The notes under the pieces are model-generated. The model worked only from the letters and a program-made list of their open reading frames with translations. It searched no databases and was not told the DNA's origin. Of a DNA stretch of 64,000 bases, positions 32,801 through 44,600 are shown one piece after another (position 1 is the stretch's first letter; every line of letters starts with the position of its first letter). A program made the translations under genes and the position numbers. This DNA comes from Mytilinidion resinicola (lineage: Eukaryota; Ascomycota; Dothideomycetes; Mytilinidiales; Mytilinidiaceae), in NCBI RefSeq assembly GCF_010093595.1, contig NW_022985442.1, positions 1,909,764 to 1,973,763 of the forward strand, in the 5' to 3' direction.

Positions 32801-35452
32801 AGAATGCCGTTCTTGAGGGAATGCCACTGATAGTAAAGCCAGTTCAACCCCTCAATTTGATACTTCATCAGCTCTCCACCAATCAAGTTCTCCGGCTGCT
32901 TCTGCTTCTCGAGCTTTGAAAACGGTATGGCCCTCGCTTTGTCGAGTCTCACTTTCATTGGTCCTTGCTTGGGAATTCTGACATATCGTCCGGCAACCCA
33001 GTCGTTATACGCAGTGACAAAGTCGATCCAACGGTCTCCGTCTTCGGAAGTCGGTACCTTCTCCCAAACGGCATCCTCGTAGCCGAGTCCCTTGTACTTC
33101 ATGAGAGCTTCGTCGACCTCCTTGATGCGGGCGTTGTCAATGTCTTCGGTGCGGACATCAACATAGCTGGTGAACTTGACATCTAGGACGATATCGATTC
33201 GCAAGTACTCTTCCGGTATCGCGTCTTCAGTTCTCAACTTCGGCCCTTGGTCCTTATTGAAGAATGCCTTGCGCATTGCCGCGGCCGTGCAACCCCAAGT
33301 CCAGGCTCCTGATTGCCAGGTTGCTCGGAAATAGGACTGGTTCTCCCATTTCACGAGGTACTGCTTGTCGTCTTCGTTAACCGTAGCACAGGGGGAGCCT
33401 GGGTAGTACGTATCGACGTCAACCGGTCTCCAAGCAATGAGCCCTGAAATCTTGCGACTCTTGTTGTCGTCACAGTCCTTACACCGCCATTTCTTAGAGT
33501 ATTCATGGAATCGTTCTTCCGCGGTTTCGTCTTTGTCGCGGGAAATGTCCATGGTGTATGCTGAAAGCGGAGGCAAATGGTGATAGTGAAAGGCTCTCGA
33601 GCAGCCCATACAGCGAAACAAAACGTTGCTGGCCTGGTTGATCAATCTAGGGTCAACTATCGTGATAGTATCCTCGCCGCCATTTTCGTTCCTCTCCTTC
33701 TGCTCCTGCACGGTCGTCTTTCTCTCTCTGAATGGTGAACATGCAGGTCCGACCTCCTGACACTCCTGACACATAGCCATATCGGGTGCTGTGGGGTCTT
33801 TCTTCTGCGGCACATTCACGCATCGTTTGCATTGCAGGACGAAGTCCCCATCGCCAATCTTGGTGACGAGATGTTCCCTACCACTGCGGTTACCTAGGCA
33901 GGGTTTGTGGTATGAAAGGGAGCATCCCTGGCAGTGCACTAGCGGACCGGCCTGCGTGCCTCCACCACAAACGTCGCACCCGTGCACGTGGAGTGTTCGG
34001 AATGGATTGTTGCTGGGGATTGGCTTGAACACCTCTTTTACGCTGACAATCTTTGGGGCGTTTGGCTGGGACCGCTCAGAATCAGAACGGTAGACATCGT
34101 CCAGGCCTGCCTCTTCCATGTTCTTCTGGGCTCGAGTCGACCGGTCAGATTGCCGATATCCCGTTCGAGGAATCTTCTCTTCTTTTGCAGTAAAGGTCCG
34201 GCCGCGCTTCCGTTTGTGAGAGATGACATCTGACCTAAGGATGTTCATGCTGTCCGAACTCTCCTGCAACTCATCCTCGTCTTCTTCACTGGACCGAGGT
34301 GCGTTGCGTTGACGTCCAGAACGACGTGGTTCGACTGAAGGGGCGCTTGCAGCAGTGCGAGTGCTCCGGCCATTCTGGGTAGTCCTTCCGCGAGTTGGTC
34401 GTCCACGAATCGGTCGTGCCGCAGAACTCTCACTTCCACCGGAGGAGATGGACTCTACCGTGATCTGGCTTCTTGACCTGGTACTCGCTTGTCTTCCACG
34501 GGTGCGCCGCGACGGCCCGGCCTCAGCTATCAGCTCATCTTCGTCGCCGGAGAGATTCATCTTGGAAATGTCGATGTATCCTGGCTGTCTCGCAGACTTG
34601 CGTGCGGGACGCAAATTCATCGCTGGCGCCTCACTTTCGGAGGCTGAGACTTCTTCCGAATCGACTTTGTTGATGTACTTTTCGAGTGCGACAGGGCCGT
34701 CGTCTGTTGCGATGAGTTGTTCAAAGGGCAACTTCAAGTTTGTTAGCGAATGTGGATAGACTTGAAGTTGTGTGGTGTTTTGTGAAAGTGCGAAAGGCCT
34801 GGAGCGAGGTGTTGCCGAGAATTTATAGGCGGCGAGAGATTGGTGGTGGCAGAGAGACAAGCGGAGTGATTGAACGAAGAATGAACCGAGACTCTAGATG
34901 GAATAGATTGTGGACGTGTAGTAACTCGGAGCAGGGCACTTAAGAGTAAAAAAGCAAAAGAAATGGTGGATGAGATAGGAAAGTGAGGAGGGGCAAGACC
35001 TGTAGGAATGCCGTGATTGAGCTACGAGAAAGGGACGCGGTATCGAAGGAGGTAAGGGCGATAGGGAGGGGATATAGAAATCAGCTCGAGAGACATACCA
35101 CTACTCTGCGCCCGTCTGTGAACAAGGCGGCGTACATGAGCGTGCCATCGGACTGCTCATAGTCTCGGAGCACGGTCTCCACGACGTCCTCGGGCTCTGA
35201 ATAGTACTCATATTCCTCCGGATGTTCCAGCGGCGTTACTTCAACCGCAATAGCTCTCCTAACAATCTGAGACCGCGACGAGGATGCAACCACCTCTACT
35301 TCTTCGCTTCGTGACGAGCTGGGGCCCGAAATGAACATGCCCGGTGAGAGTGAGGGTCGTTTCGACGACGCGGCGCGCGATGTTGATTGTGAAGTTCCGC
35401 TACGAGCCTTGCGGCCAAGAAAACTGTTTCCGGCCCATACGTTCGCCATCAT
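29848..35452 (-). CDS. Mit1/Mi-2-type chromatin-remodelling ATPase (PHD, chromo-like, SNF2)
   Basis: Model: complement of 29848-34731 and 35099-35452, about 1745 residues. Exon 1 ends in DGTLMYAALFTDGRRVV; a 367-base intron (34732-35098, GTATGT donor, GCTAAC branch, TTGAAG acceptor) joins it to LPFEQLIATDDGPVALEKY, completing a chromo-like fold. A PHD finger follows near 365-400 (HGCDVCGGG, VHCQGCSLSYHKPCLG), a second Cys/His region, and a chromo-like region before the motor. SNF2 motor: motif I ADEMGLGKTIQV near 762, motif II VDEGQRLKN near 873 (DEGQ in place of DEAH), LLTGTPLQNN, and helicase-C LSTRAGGVGINLATAD near 1125. A C-terminal zinc finger near 1550 (CPACSLQHPRGAC, CGLCGMAHYG) matches Mit1 of the fission-yeast SHREC silencing complex; a GA-repeat tail follows. 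Likely nucleosome positioning in heterochromatin. Confidence 0.9.
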
Positions 35453-35843
35453 GACTGTCAATATCACGCGCGTTGTGAGCGCGACTCGGCGACGTGGTTA
35501 CGGGATGCGGTGCGTAAGGGACTGGTTGACGGTGGAGAGTTCATTGAGGGTCCAGGCAGCTGGAGAAGAGAGGTCAGTAGCTGGTTTTCACACAGAGAGA
35601 AGCCGTGGGGCCTACCTAGCTGCTCTGCTGATGCGCGACGTCTCGAACAAGGCGGAGGGTGGTAACGACAGGGCGTGTTGGTCGAGGTTTGCGACGAGAC
35701 GCGAACCGCTATCAATCGGACGGACGCGATGGAAGATGGGCCCGTGCCAGAGCGGCCCAAATTTATTTTGCACTCCACGCTACATCATGTGATCATCTAC
35801 ATCACCACCGCTATATCACCTCTCCACCAACAATGCCACGGTC
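35453..35843. promoter_or_regulatory. Divergent promoter of the remodeller and MRM1 genes
   Basis: 391 bases between the two start codons serve both genes. There is no convincing TATA box. Open frames across it continue out of exon 1 of either gene and are not separate genes. It may include more untranslated leader of the remodeller. Confidence 0.5.
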
Positions 35844-35850
35844 ATGCTAA
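35833..35850 (+). promoter_or_regulatory. Five-codon upstream ORF overlapping the MRM1 start
   Basis: ATG at 35833 opens a five-codon frame ending TAA at 35848-35850. It overlaps the main ATG at 35844 in another frame, so a ribosome using it would pass the main start. This could lower translation of the methyltransferase; effect not shown by sequence alone. Confidence 0.5.
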
Positions 35851-38144
35851 GATCCTCCCCATCTCTTGGAGCTGAACTCGCACACCGTCTGCGAGTCGCG
35901 CGCTGTCCCAATGTCCGCCATATAACCACCAATACCGCCATTGCGAGGGCCCTCCACAAACCCTCGATCCCTTTTGGGGCAGAACGCTCCTCAAAGCCCA
36001 GATACGGCATCGGCTCGCCAACCCGGGCTGTGGATGGACGGGGGGGGCGTATAGGAGGAAGACAACCAACAAGGAGCGCGCCTAGAGACACTCGACCGCC
36101 TCCACGCGACCCCTATGAGTGGACCGGGAGCGCGACTAAAAAGAAGAGTCTGTCCCCAATTGACAACGACGTAGCCCGAAGGAGACATGTCGACGCCCTG
36201 AAGCGGAAAACTGGCCGGGCTCCACCAGCAGACGGAGACATCTACGTTCGATACCACTCCAACCGGGAAAAAAGAGGCGAGAGAGGCAATCCAGGTCTCA
36301 GGGTCGCGGGAAGAGCCTTAGCGGAGCGGCCAAGTCCGACTCCCGATGCGAGATATCCCAAGGTGAAGAGGGGTAGTCCGAGAGATACTTTCTCGTCGGA
36401 AGGATTTGATGAGGATATAGCTCCAGGACGATCGCATCCGTCTCCAGAGTCACGATATGAGAGTAGCTCAAGAGGCGGCCGCCAAGGCATGAGGTCAACA
36501 AGGGAGACACCGTCAAGACGAACTCGTTCGTTTCCGGAGGACCTTGAAGTTGTGGACGAAAGGCCTTCGAGGCGATTTGGTGAAAACCCGAAACGCCGTT
36601 CAGAGGATACAGAGTCAGGTTATTTTGGGCAGCTACTTGACGGAGTACAGAATCCCAACGACCGGGGAGGAAAGAGAGCCATGCTAGAGGAACGAAAGTA
36701 TAGGGATGATCGTCGGAAAGCACCAAGTCGTAATGAAGCACGCACCCTGGTTGGGGAGTGGGACCAAGATAGCACAGAAACTATATCCGAAGATCGGGAT
36801 CGTAGGAGTACTCAACGGGCTAGAGATGAAGACACATCGGAAAGCTTCGAAATGAGGACCTCGGAACCTCGTTTTCCTCCGAGACAGTCTGCCCGGGCAT
36901 TTGTTGCCCCATGGAGCATTCCCTACACAACTGCCGCCTCCGAGTTTTTATACGGCTATTCCGTCGTCCTTGCTGCTATCAAGGCTAATCACAGGAAGTT
37001 GTACAATCTATATATTCACCCTCGGGCGGAGCGTAACGAAGGCTACGCAGTTCTGGAGCGGGTTGCCAAAAATGCTCGAATCAATCTCAAGCACGTGGAT
37101 GATTCATGGCTTCCTCTCATGGATAAGATGAGTAGCGGGAGACCTCATAATGTAAGAGACAATTCTTTCGTCTTACAATTCTTTCGTGCTCCTCATTTCT
37201 CTGTTTTCTTAAAAGCTCAACGTCGATGCCTTCGAAAATGAACATCTCTATGGATTGATCCCCTGAACTTATTTGCACACCTCAACACTCCCTCTAGACT
37301 AAACCCATCATCCCTACCACCTACTAACACCCCCCAGGGCTGCATCGTTGAAACGTCACCCCTACCGCGCCCCCCCATCGCCAGCCTCGGCGCCGCCTCC
37401 ATGGAATCCAACAGCTTTCAAGTAACCCTCTCCCACCAAAGCCGCGAAGACGCCGACATCAACGGCTCCAAAGAGCACTACACCTACCCCTCCTCCTCCT
37501 GGCGCCACCCATTCATCCTCTACGCCGACGGCGTCACCGACGAAGGCAACCTCGGCGGCATCATCCGCTCCGCCTACTTCCTCGGTGTCGACGCTATCGC
37601 CCTGCCCACCCGCACCTCGGCGCCAATCACCCACATCGCCCTGAAAGCGTCCGCCGGCGCCGCCGAGGCCATCCCCATTTTTGCCGTCGCGGACCCGACG
37701 GGCTTCTTGAGGGACTCCAGTGACGCGGGCTGGTGCATCTACGCCTCTGACGCGCCTACCCCCATTCCTTCCGCGCCGGGCGGCTTTGGCACGCAGCTCG
37801 ATGCCACCCCTGCCGCTGAGAGGAAAGCCGCTCGTGACCGCAAGCTCGCGGAACAAGCTGGCGGCGGCCTCATCTCCTTCTCGTATAAAGGCGGGAAGCC
37901 TTTCCAGGACGCGAAACCGTTAGCTCGTCATCCTACTATCCTGATGTTAGGGAGTGAGGGTAGCGGAATCAAGTCGAGTCTAATGGCGAAAGCACATTTC
38001 AAGGTGGGGATTAGGGGCGCGAGGGTGAGTGATGAGGTGGGGGTCGATAGTCTGAATGTTAGTACGGCGGCGGCGATGTTGTGTGGGGAGTTTATGCGAC
38101 GGCCGGTTGTAGAAAAGGGGGGTAAGGAAGGATTTTTGTTTTAA
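35844..38144 (+). CDS. mrm1: Mitochondrial large-rRNA 2'-O-methyltransferase (SpoU family)
   Basis: Methylates the 2'-OH of a guanosine in mitochondrial 21S rRNA. Model: 35844-37151 and 37338-38144, 704 residues. The intron (GTAAGA donor, CTAAC branch, CCCCAG acceptor) joins SSGRPHN to GCIVETSPLP, the conserved junction of the family; reading on instead ends within 30 codons. The N-terminus MLRSSPSLGAELAHRLRVAR looks like a mitochondrial presequence. Residues about 60-345 are an Arg/Asp/Ser/Gly-rich disordered insert, unusually long. The L30e-like substrate domain is near 350-435 (EFLYGYSVVLAAIKANHRK), the SpoU domain from about 475: DGVTDEGNLGGIIRSAYFLG, LMLGSEGSGI (near 637) and DSLNVSTAAAMLC (near 671), the knot motifs that bind S-adenosylmethionine. 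Confidence 0.93.
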
Positions 38145-38841
38145 AGTGAGTGGGAATGTACGTATTGGGTGGGTGTTGGATATGGGTGTAGAGCACTGTA
38201 GTATATGGGATAGACGGTGTATTATATTGTGTATCTGCTTGTACGTTGCGCTATCGATTTGAATGGAAAGTGAGTGAGACGCCTGTGGTACTAATCGTGG
38301 AGTTTTGTGAGAGAAAGCCCCAGATCTAACAACGTGAATATGTTTGGTTGCGGACGCAGCGTCTACGTCGCGGTGCATCGGGGTAGCTACAAGATCTAGT
38401 GGTTTTCACGACTTTACAGGAGGGCGTTGGTACAGACACAACACAATTCGATAGGGACACTCACTGACCAACGCAACGAAAAACAATACTCGGATAGTTA
38501 TTTCACTAACAGCCACACCTAGTTTTAGTACTTCTGCGCCACTGTGAAGCTCCACAACCACTCTCAACAACTTTTTAGTCCTGAAACTCAACGCAGGCCA
38601 GAGGCTGGTAGAAAGTGTAGGTGCTTGTGGCTGGCGGGCGGGAAGGGTGCAGCTTAACACCAGAAAGTCCGACGACGTGTGATTTTGCGCAGAACTCTAC
38701 AGTCTCAACCTATTGCAGATATGTCATCGTTGACCCAACGCGATGACTACCGTGGTTTTTGGTCGTGTCGTATAGTAAACGAAATCCAAAGCGCGCTTGC
38801 TCCACAGGTACGGCAAGTTGATGAATGGAACCCCAGTAGAA
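38145..38841. other. Intergenic region
   Basis: 3' flank of mrm1 and sequence leading into a pseudogene. No supported gene or repeat. Confidence 0.5.
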
Positions 38842-40150
38842 TCAAAAGCGTGTGCCCTGAGGAAGACCGAGGCTCGATATATCACCTGGCGGTGGTTTGC
38901 CCATCACCAACTCACTCGCAACCTTCCCGCTACTAAGTCCAAGAGCAATACCATCGTTGGAATGGCCCGATTTGGTCATTAGTCCGCCTGTAATGACAGC
39001 TTTCTCGGGATCGAATGGCTCAGGAGCAGAGATCGACGTACTGTCCTTACTCAACAGGTCCCAGTTAATCTTTGTGATAATCGGACGGTAGCGCCTTCTA
39101 GCGTCAAAGTAGTCCAGTTCCTTGGTGGGGTCAGCATTGACATACTCCCTCATCACAGGAATCCTAGCTTTGATCTCCGAGGGCTGGGCGTGAACAGATG
39201 TAGCCAGGTCCAGAAACTTCTTCGGGCATCGCACCCCAGCCGCCAATATAAAGATCACCATTGGTAAAAGATGTGACGTTGAATCTGCTACCATCAGGCG
39301 TCACATTCGTGTGGTATACCTGCACGCTGTCATCCTTGCTGTCCGGTCTCCACCCTGATATTTTTTATGCGAATGTGGTTGCCAGCCGTGTTAGTCGAGT
39401 TCATTGGCAGCTTGGTCTTCGCATCAGGGAACAGTTGAGAGAAGACCCGGTCGGACCATGGCTCTGCTGCCAAAACTACGGCTCTGCAAAGCACGACCGC
39501 GTTTTGAGCCGCGGGACCTCTGAATCTGAACGCTCGAGAAGCTTTGCTTAACAGGATCTAACTAGACCGATGTGACGTTGGCGTTCATCTCAAACTCCAC
39601 GCCTAGTTCTTTGACTCGTGCGGCGAGACAGTCGCTGAACTGCTTGGGATCCCTTGCAGGTTCAAATTAGAGCTGTATGCGAGATGCGGTTGATGTACAT
39701 ACAGATGCCCCCCCTTGGGTCCACTGGAAAGCTTATGAGCCTCCCAATTGTCGGATGTTCTAACCCAGGACGGGAGGGCTGATAATGGTACGGGAACAGG
39801 AGTGTTGTCTGACCCCCAATCATTCCCTGGACTTGGAGTTCCGGTGAAGCCTTTCGTTCTCAGTCGATATACAAGCTAATTGAGGTAAGCAAATGGAAAA
39901 CACAAAGTAGGAATGGGGGAATGACTGCCTGCTCGCTGAAACCGTAAGTTTCTGGACCGTTGTATTTTGCGGCTATATCGACATGCATGACGCCAGCAAC
40001 GCCCGTCTGTGGCTTGACTGGATGCAGCGGGCATATTTTTGGCACCCGGCGGCGGTCTCCTGGCGAAGACGATGGCGCCGCTTCGTTCAGAGCGAGGGCG
40101 AGACTGTAGGTGGTTGACATGGAGTAGAGAGCGGCGAGGAGCGAGTTTAA
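38842..40150 (-). pseudogene. Broken FAD-dependent (DAO-type) oxidoreductase gene
   Basis: Read on the minus strand from about 40150: STTYSLALALNE, a frame change, then VDIAAKYNGPETYGFSEQ, LVYRLRTKGFTGTPSP, LPSWVRTSDNWEAHKLSSG, GGHLYVHQPHRI, FSDCLAARVKELGVEFEMN, and the C-terminal part 39294-38842 (VIFILAAGVRC; YRPIITKINWD; VITGGLMTKSGHSNDGIALG; GKVASELVMGKPPPGD). These fit the D-amino-acid-oxidase-like fold, with GHSNDGI as the C-terminal FAD contact. The N-terminal GxGxxG dinucleotide-binding segment is missing, and several stops and frame changes separate the pieces (for instance near 39668, 39560 and 39430). Some could be introns, but no set of introns I could find rescues the whole. Dead or dying gene. 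Confidence 0.8.
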
Positions 40151-41664
40151 GAAGTTCATGTTCCCGCTCTGGACGGATCGAATTTGGGGAAATCTCGAAG
40201 GAGGCAACGGCAGCGCAGTCAATTGGAGAAAGGATGCATCTGTAAAGCCAAACTCGCGACTCTGCGCCGGGCTTCTGGTGCTTGCTGCAGCATGATGGGT
40301 CGTGTTAGCAACAGATAGTACGATTGTCTGCCTGACAGACCGCCTGAGGGTGCCTAGGCGTCGTCATTGACGTTAGTATTGCTCTTTACAGCATTCGGTA
40401 CGAGTTATCTTACCAGCGGTCGGGTCGGACGTGGAAAGGGGGTGTATTGATGCGTTCTTCGTATTCTCAGCCCAAACCGCCGGATCGTGGGCCGAGCCAA
40501 CCTCCACAGTAGCTTCCGTGCCGTGCGCAGTCTTATTGTGACAACACATGCATGCCATCAGTGACAGCCTATGAGGACGTTGGATGATGCAGCGCATGAA
40601 GTTGTGTCACAGAGGCTTTGCAATTTCTGATAACTAAGACGAGCAGCCCAGCATCGCAGTGAAAGCGATCTGCAGACGGTGCATTGTCGCCTCGCGCAAA
40701 TAGGGTTTCGTCAACATGATCCGGCAGCTGCTCGATAGTGTCGCTGAATCGGGCGGGGAAGAGACACGCCGTAGCACAATTGCAAAGATGGGGTCACCAA
40801 CTACAGCATCGCTAGGCTGCTCTTGATTTATTTGTAGTAAACCTTTTGCATGTTTAGAAATATCGAAGTAAAGACAAGGAGACTTGTAGGACTGCCTGCA
40901 CCCTTGCTCGGTGTTGTACGTAAAGAAACCTATATCACGCGACGTGTGTACGACACGAAGTGAATATTGAATCTAATCCCTTCACTGTATCCAATAAAAC
41001 CTTGAAAACTATCAGAGAGAGCCTGTGCTGAGCATTTCACGCACTTTTGCGGACGCCGATTTCGCCGAACAAGTATTGCGCCGTTGCGCGTTTCCCAGCC
41101 AGAGGAGATCGGGACTTCTCCCTCGTCGGCTTCTTCCAATGCTGCGCAGCCCCCGCCTCCATATCTATTCTTTGGCTAGCAACGCATGCCCATCGCCGTT
41201 TGCTCTATGATAAGAATGGTGGACCCTGTACTTGGCAGTGTGTGAGTGGATCGGTCGAAGCGAGGCTGCATGGAAGCCTGATGGGCGTACAAAGGTACTG
41301 CCAGACAACCAAGGTTCGGGTCCGGTATGAGGCTTCGTACTTGGATTGGATGGAGCGGAAGGCTGAGCTTGGCCGGACCAAGTTTCCGAGGACAATGGAA
41401 TATCTATCACGACTGCCAACGCATCCTTTTCAACGTTACGCAAGGTTGGTTTTGCCTGCACAAAACCGACTCTCCTTCACCCTCAATTTAACCCGCGTAT
41501 TGTACTGTTCAATCTCTTATTTTTATCGCAACCATTGCCGTGCCGTTTATCCCCAGGACAATACTTCAGTCCCTTATTCCAACCGGCATGATTTAATGTT
41601 GCGCTTGCCGCCCGACCCAAGTTTCTGTCGTATTTCCAACCCATCAACGAGGGCCCAAAAGAGA
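40151..41664. other. 1.5 kb intergenic region
   Basis: No supported gene. A frame is open from 41047 into the next gene, but it has no conserved content before the ATG at 41665 and the stretch 41450-41560 is T/C-rich like a fungal leader. Small minus-strand frames near 40373-40597 and 40930-41139 are not recognisable. Confidence 0.5.
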
Positions 41665-44600
41665 ATGTCTACTCGCGATTTCTTTGTCAAAGAGTGGGAC
41701 ACTGCCTTCTCGGTGAAAAATGTTCAAAGGGAGGATGTGTCCTATGTTGAGGGTAAAAGACATCTTAACGCAATAGGCAAAGGCATTACGCTATTCTTAC
41801 GCGACACTGAGGACGCGGTATCCTCATGCAAAGTCCAAGCAGTGGAATCTTTCTGTCGAGGTACCTACCTGGAAGATATCAAACGCGGAGGGACGGCTGG
41901 ACAATGTCGGACTGCTTGGATTGATGACAGGAGCTTTCCGAATGAGCCAGATGGGCCAGATGGTGGAAAGGCCAGGACATGTCCGAATCCACTGACAGCG
42001 ACTGCGCTTTACCGTCATCTAAAACAACCGGTACAGGACCACTAAACAGATTTGAGTTAGTTTTCCTTAGAGTTCAAATCCAACTAACGTTTAATTAGCG
42101 ATTTGGCAACGGAGATCTACCCGATGCGGATAGACGGGTGATGTAAAACAAGTTCCTGTCACTGATCGATTGGTTGAGATACTGACTGCTTTGTTTTAGC
42201 TACATACCCAATGTGGATCCTAGTCACGTTATCGTGCTTGCAGAGACTGCCACCTATCATCAAGTCCCAGCGTTGAGAGATGCCTTGACAAAACATATAC
42301 AATATGAAACATCGATCCGAGTCAAGATACCTGTGAGCACCTCAAGAAAGTTATTACCATGCTCTTAGACAGACGTTCAAAATACTAATATAAAATCCGG
42401 TTGCCTTTCGTTCTAGAGTCTTGGAGGGTTCCCAATTTTCCAACTAGAGATACACCTTCCCTTCTTCGCCTTCAGAGAACTTCCATCATCTGAGATGGAC
42501 AGCTGGCACACAGGAGGGAGCGACATGAGCCCAAAGAAATCCTGGATTGATCTGTCAGTTCTCAGCACTCAGGCCTCACGATTCGAAAACGGACCAAGAT
42601 ACGGTATATACAAGTCGCGGTTCTCCCTTGTGATTTGTGGTTCGAATGATCGACGCTGGACTGGATACGCTTTCGTAGATCGCGACACGGAAGGTGAAGA
42701 AGAGCTTTCCTACAAGGGTTCAGAACAGGAACCAATCATTGGTTTCCCTACTGACGTCCCCGTTTGGGACCCGAGAGAGTATTTTCTTATTTCTCTTGAA
42801 AGACAAACGGCGAAAGTACTGAATGAATGGGAGAACGTCGTGTGCACGGTTGAGCGAAGAATCAAGAGTCATGTATGCAATCCCTCTCTACTGAGACACT
42901 GTTACAAGACCGCAAACTCATACTAACATTCAAGACAGAAATACCATCAGTCAGCTTTGCTTTCACGTGACCATGGGGTAGAGAAGGAGTGTGCTGCTGA
43001 AGAGGCTTTCGCCTGGACCTCTAGGACGACGGCGCTCTTGAGTCACCTAATAGAGGTTCTGTCTAACACGGTCAACGCCTGGGAAAGATTCAAATGCTCG
43101 AGCGGAGACATCGGGTACTTCTGCGATTCCTCTCCGGAGTCTCCAAAATCGAAGCTGAAATTCTCAGAGCGACGTGCTCGACAGTCGCTTAGATCTATCA
43201 ATAACGCTTTTGAAGAACTAGAGTGTCTGGGTGGAAAACTTCGTTCATTGAACGAGTCTTGCGACAAGTCGGTCAAAGATGTGAGTTGATTTACATTGTG
43301 TCCCCATCTATGTTACTATGTCGCAACGCGTAGGTTAATGCTCCTAACTCATACGCGTAGCTTCAACTGCGTCACGCTGTCAAACTCAACGAAACGTCAC
43401 AGCATACCGGAATTAGCATAGATTTTGTCGTAACTGTTAGTCAATCAGATTCACTTGCTCTAGTCCGCCAATGTTAATTCCCTCAAGGTGCTATATCCAT
43501 TCGCACTTGTAACCGCCGTTTTCTCTATTCCACAGAGCGCCGTCCCTTTCAAACTCAGCTTCAAGTCCTTCCTTATTTCCTTCATTGGCTGCCTAATTAT
43601 GTGCAATGTACTGTTTTTCGCCCTCAGTCACGTGTGGCTCAGGTCTTGGTGGCGGAACGGATCAGCCGCTATGGCCAAGGGCCTCTCCCTACGACTTTTC
43701 TCGAAAGAGGACGACGAGAGGCTACCTCTTTCGAACAAGGATCCACCAGGATGCTTCAGTGATTCTATTGATCCAGGATTTAGCCGCCACACGATGCCAA
43801 ACTTCCAGTACCAATTCATGGATACTCAGCATGAGCCACTGCTCCAAGAAGTTGAGAATAACGAAGCAACTTTGCTCGATACTCCTTATCAACGTAACAC
43901 CTCCATGCTAACCGAGATTTCATCTTCCGCACAAGGCCATCCTAATCGAGAGGGCTCAGGATGTCCGTATTACGACGAACCAATCCCCCTCGATGATGCA
44001 GCTAAACTCCAAGAAGGAATTCCTACTCAGTCCTACCAGATATCACCAGAACTCGAAAGAAAAACCAGGTGCTCCCCGAAAACCAGTGGGCCAGAAGCAT
44101 CACGTGAGATGCAATCAGTGCCTAGCACCACTTCCACAATTTCCTCAGGTGTAGACAGCGAGTACGATGATTCCAGTGAAGGAGAGTTGTCTGATGTATC
44201 GACGCGAAAGGAAGAAATCATCGACCGAGTCATGATCGAGTTCTATCGTATGTTTTATGCAACGCTTGGTATCCGTTGTGCCGCGTCTGGACAATCGAAC
44301 TCCGTACATAGAGATCCAATCAACTACTGTGGCACCTCAAGTAGCGGATCTTCGCAACACAGGGCCGGGAAGCGAAAGACTGGTAAAAACAGCGAACGAG
44401 GAGATGACGAAGAGGAGGATGGTAATGTGCACAAAAGGAGTAAACCTCATAAACATGACGATGATCGTGAATCCGATCGGAGACTTGCATGTCCTTACTT
44501 TAAACACAACCCCTCCAAATATCGGGACATTGCCCCTTGTTTAGGACCTGGGTGGGGTAAACTTCACCGTCTCAAGTGAGTGTAGTTCTACGGCGAATCT

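Noticed and set aside
41047..41664. Upstream extension of the fusion gene by about 206 codons
   Set aside because: The frame is open but lacks conserved content, and T/C-rich leader-like sequence lies within it; ATG 41665 is preferred.
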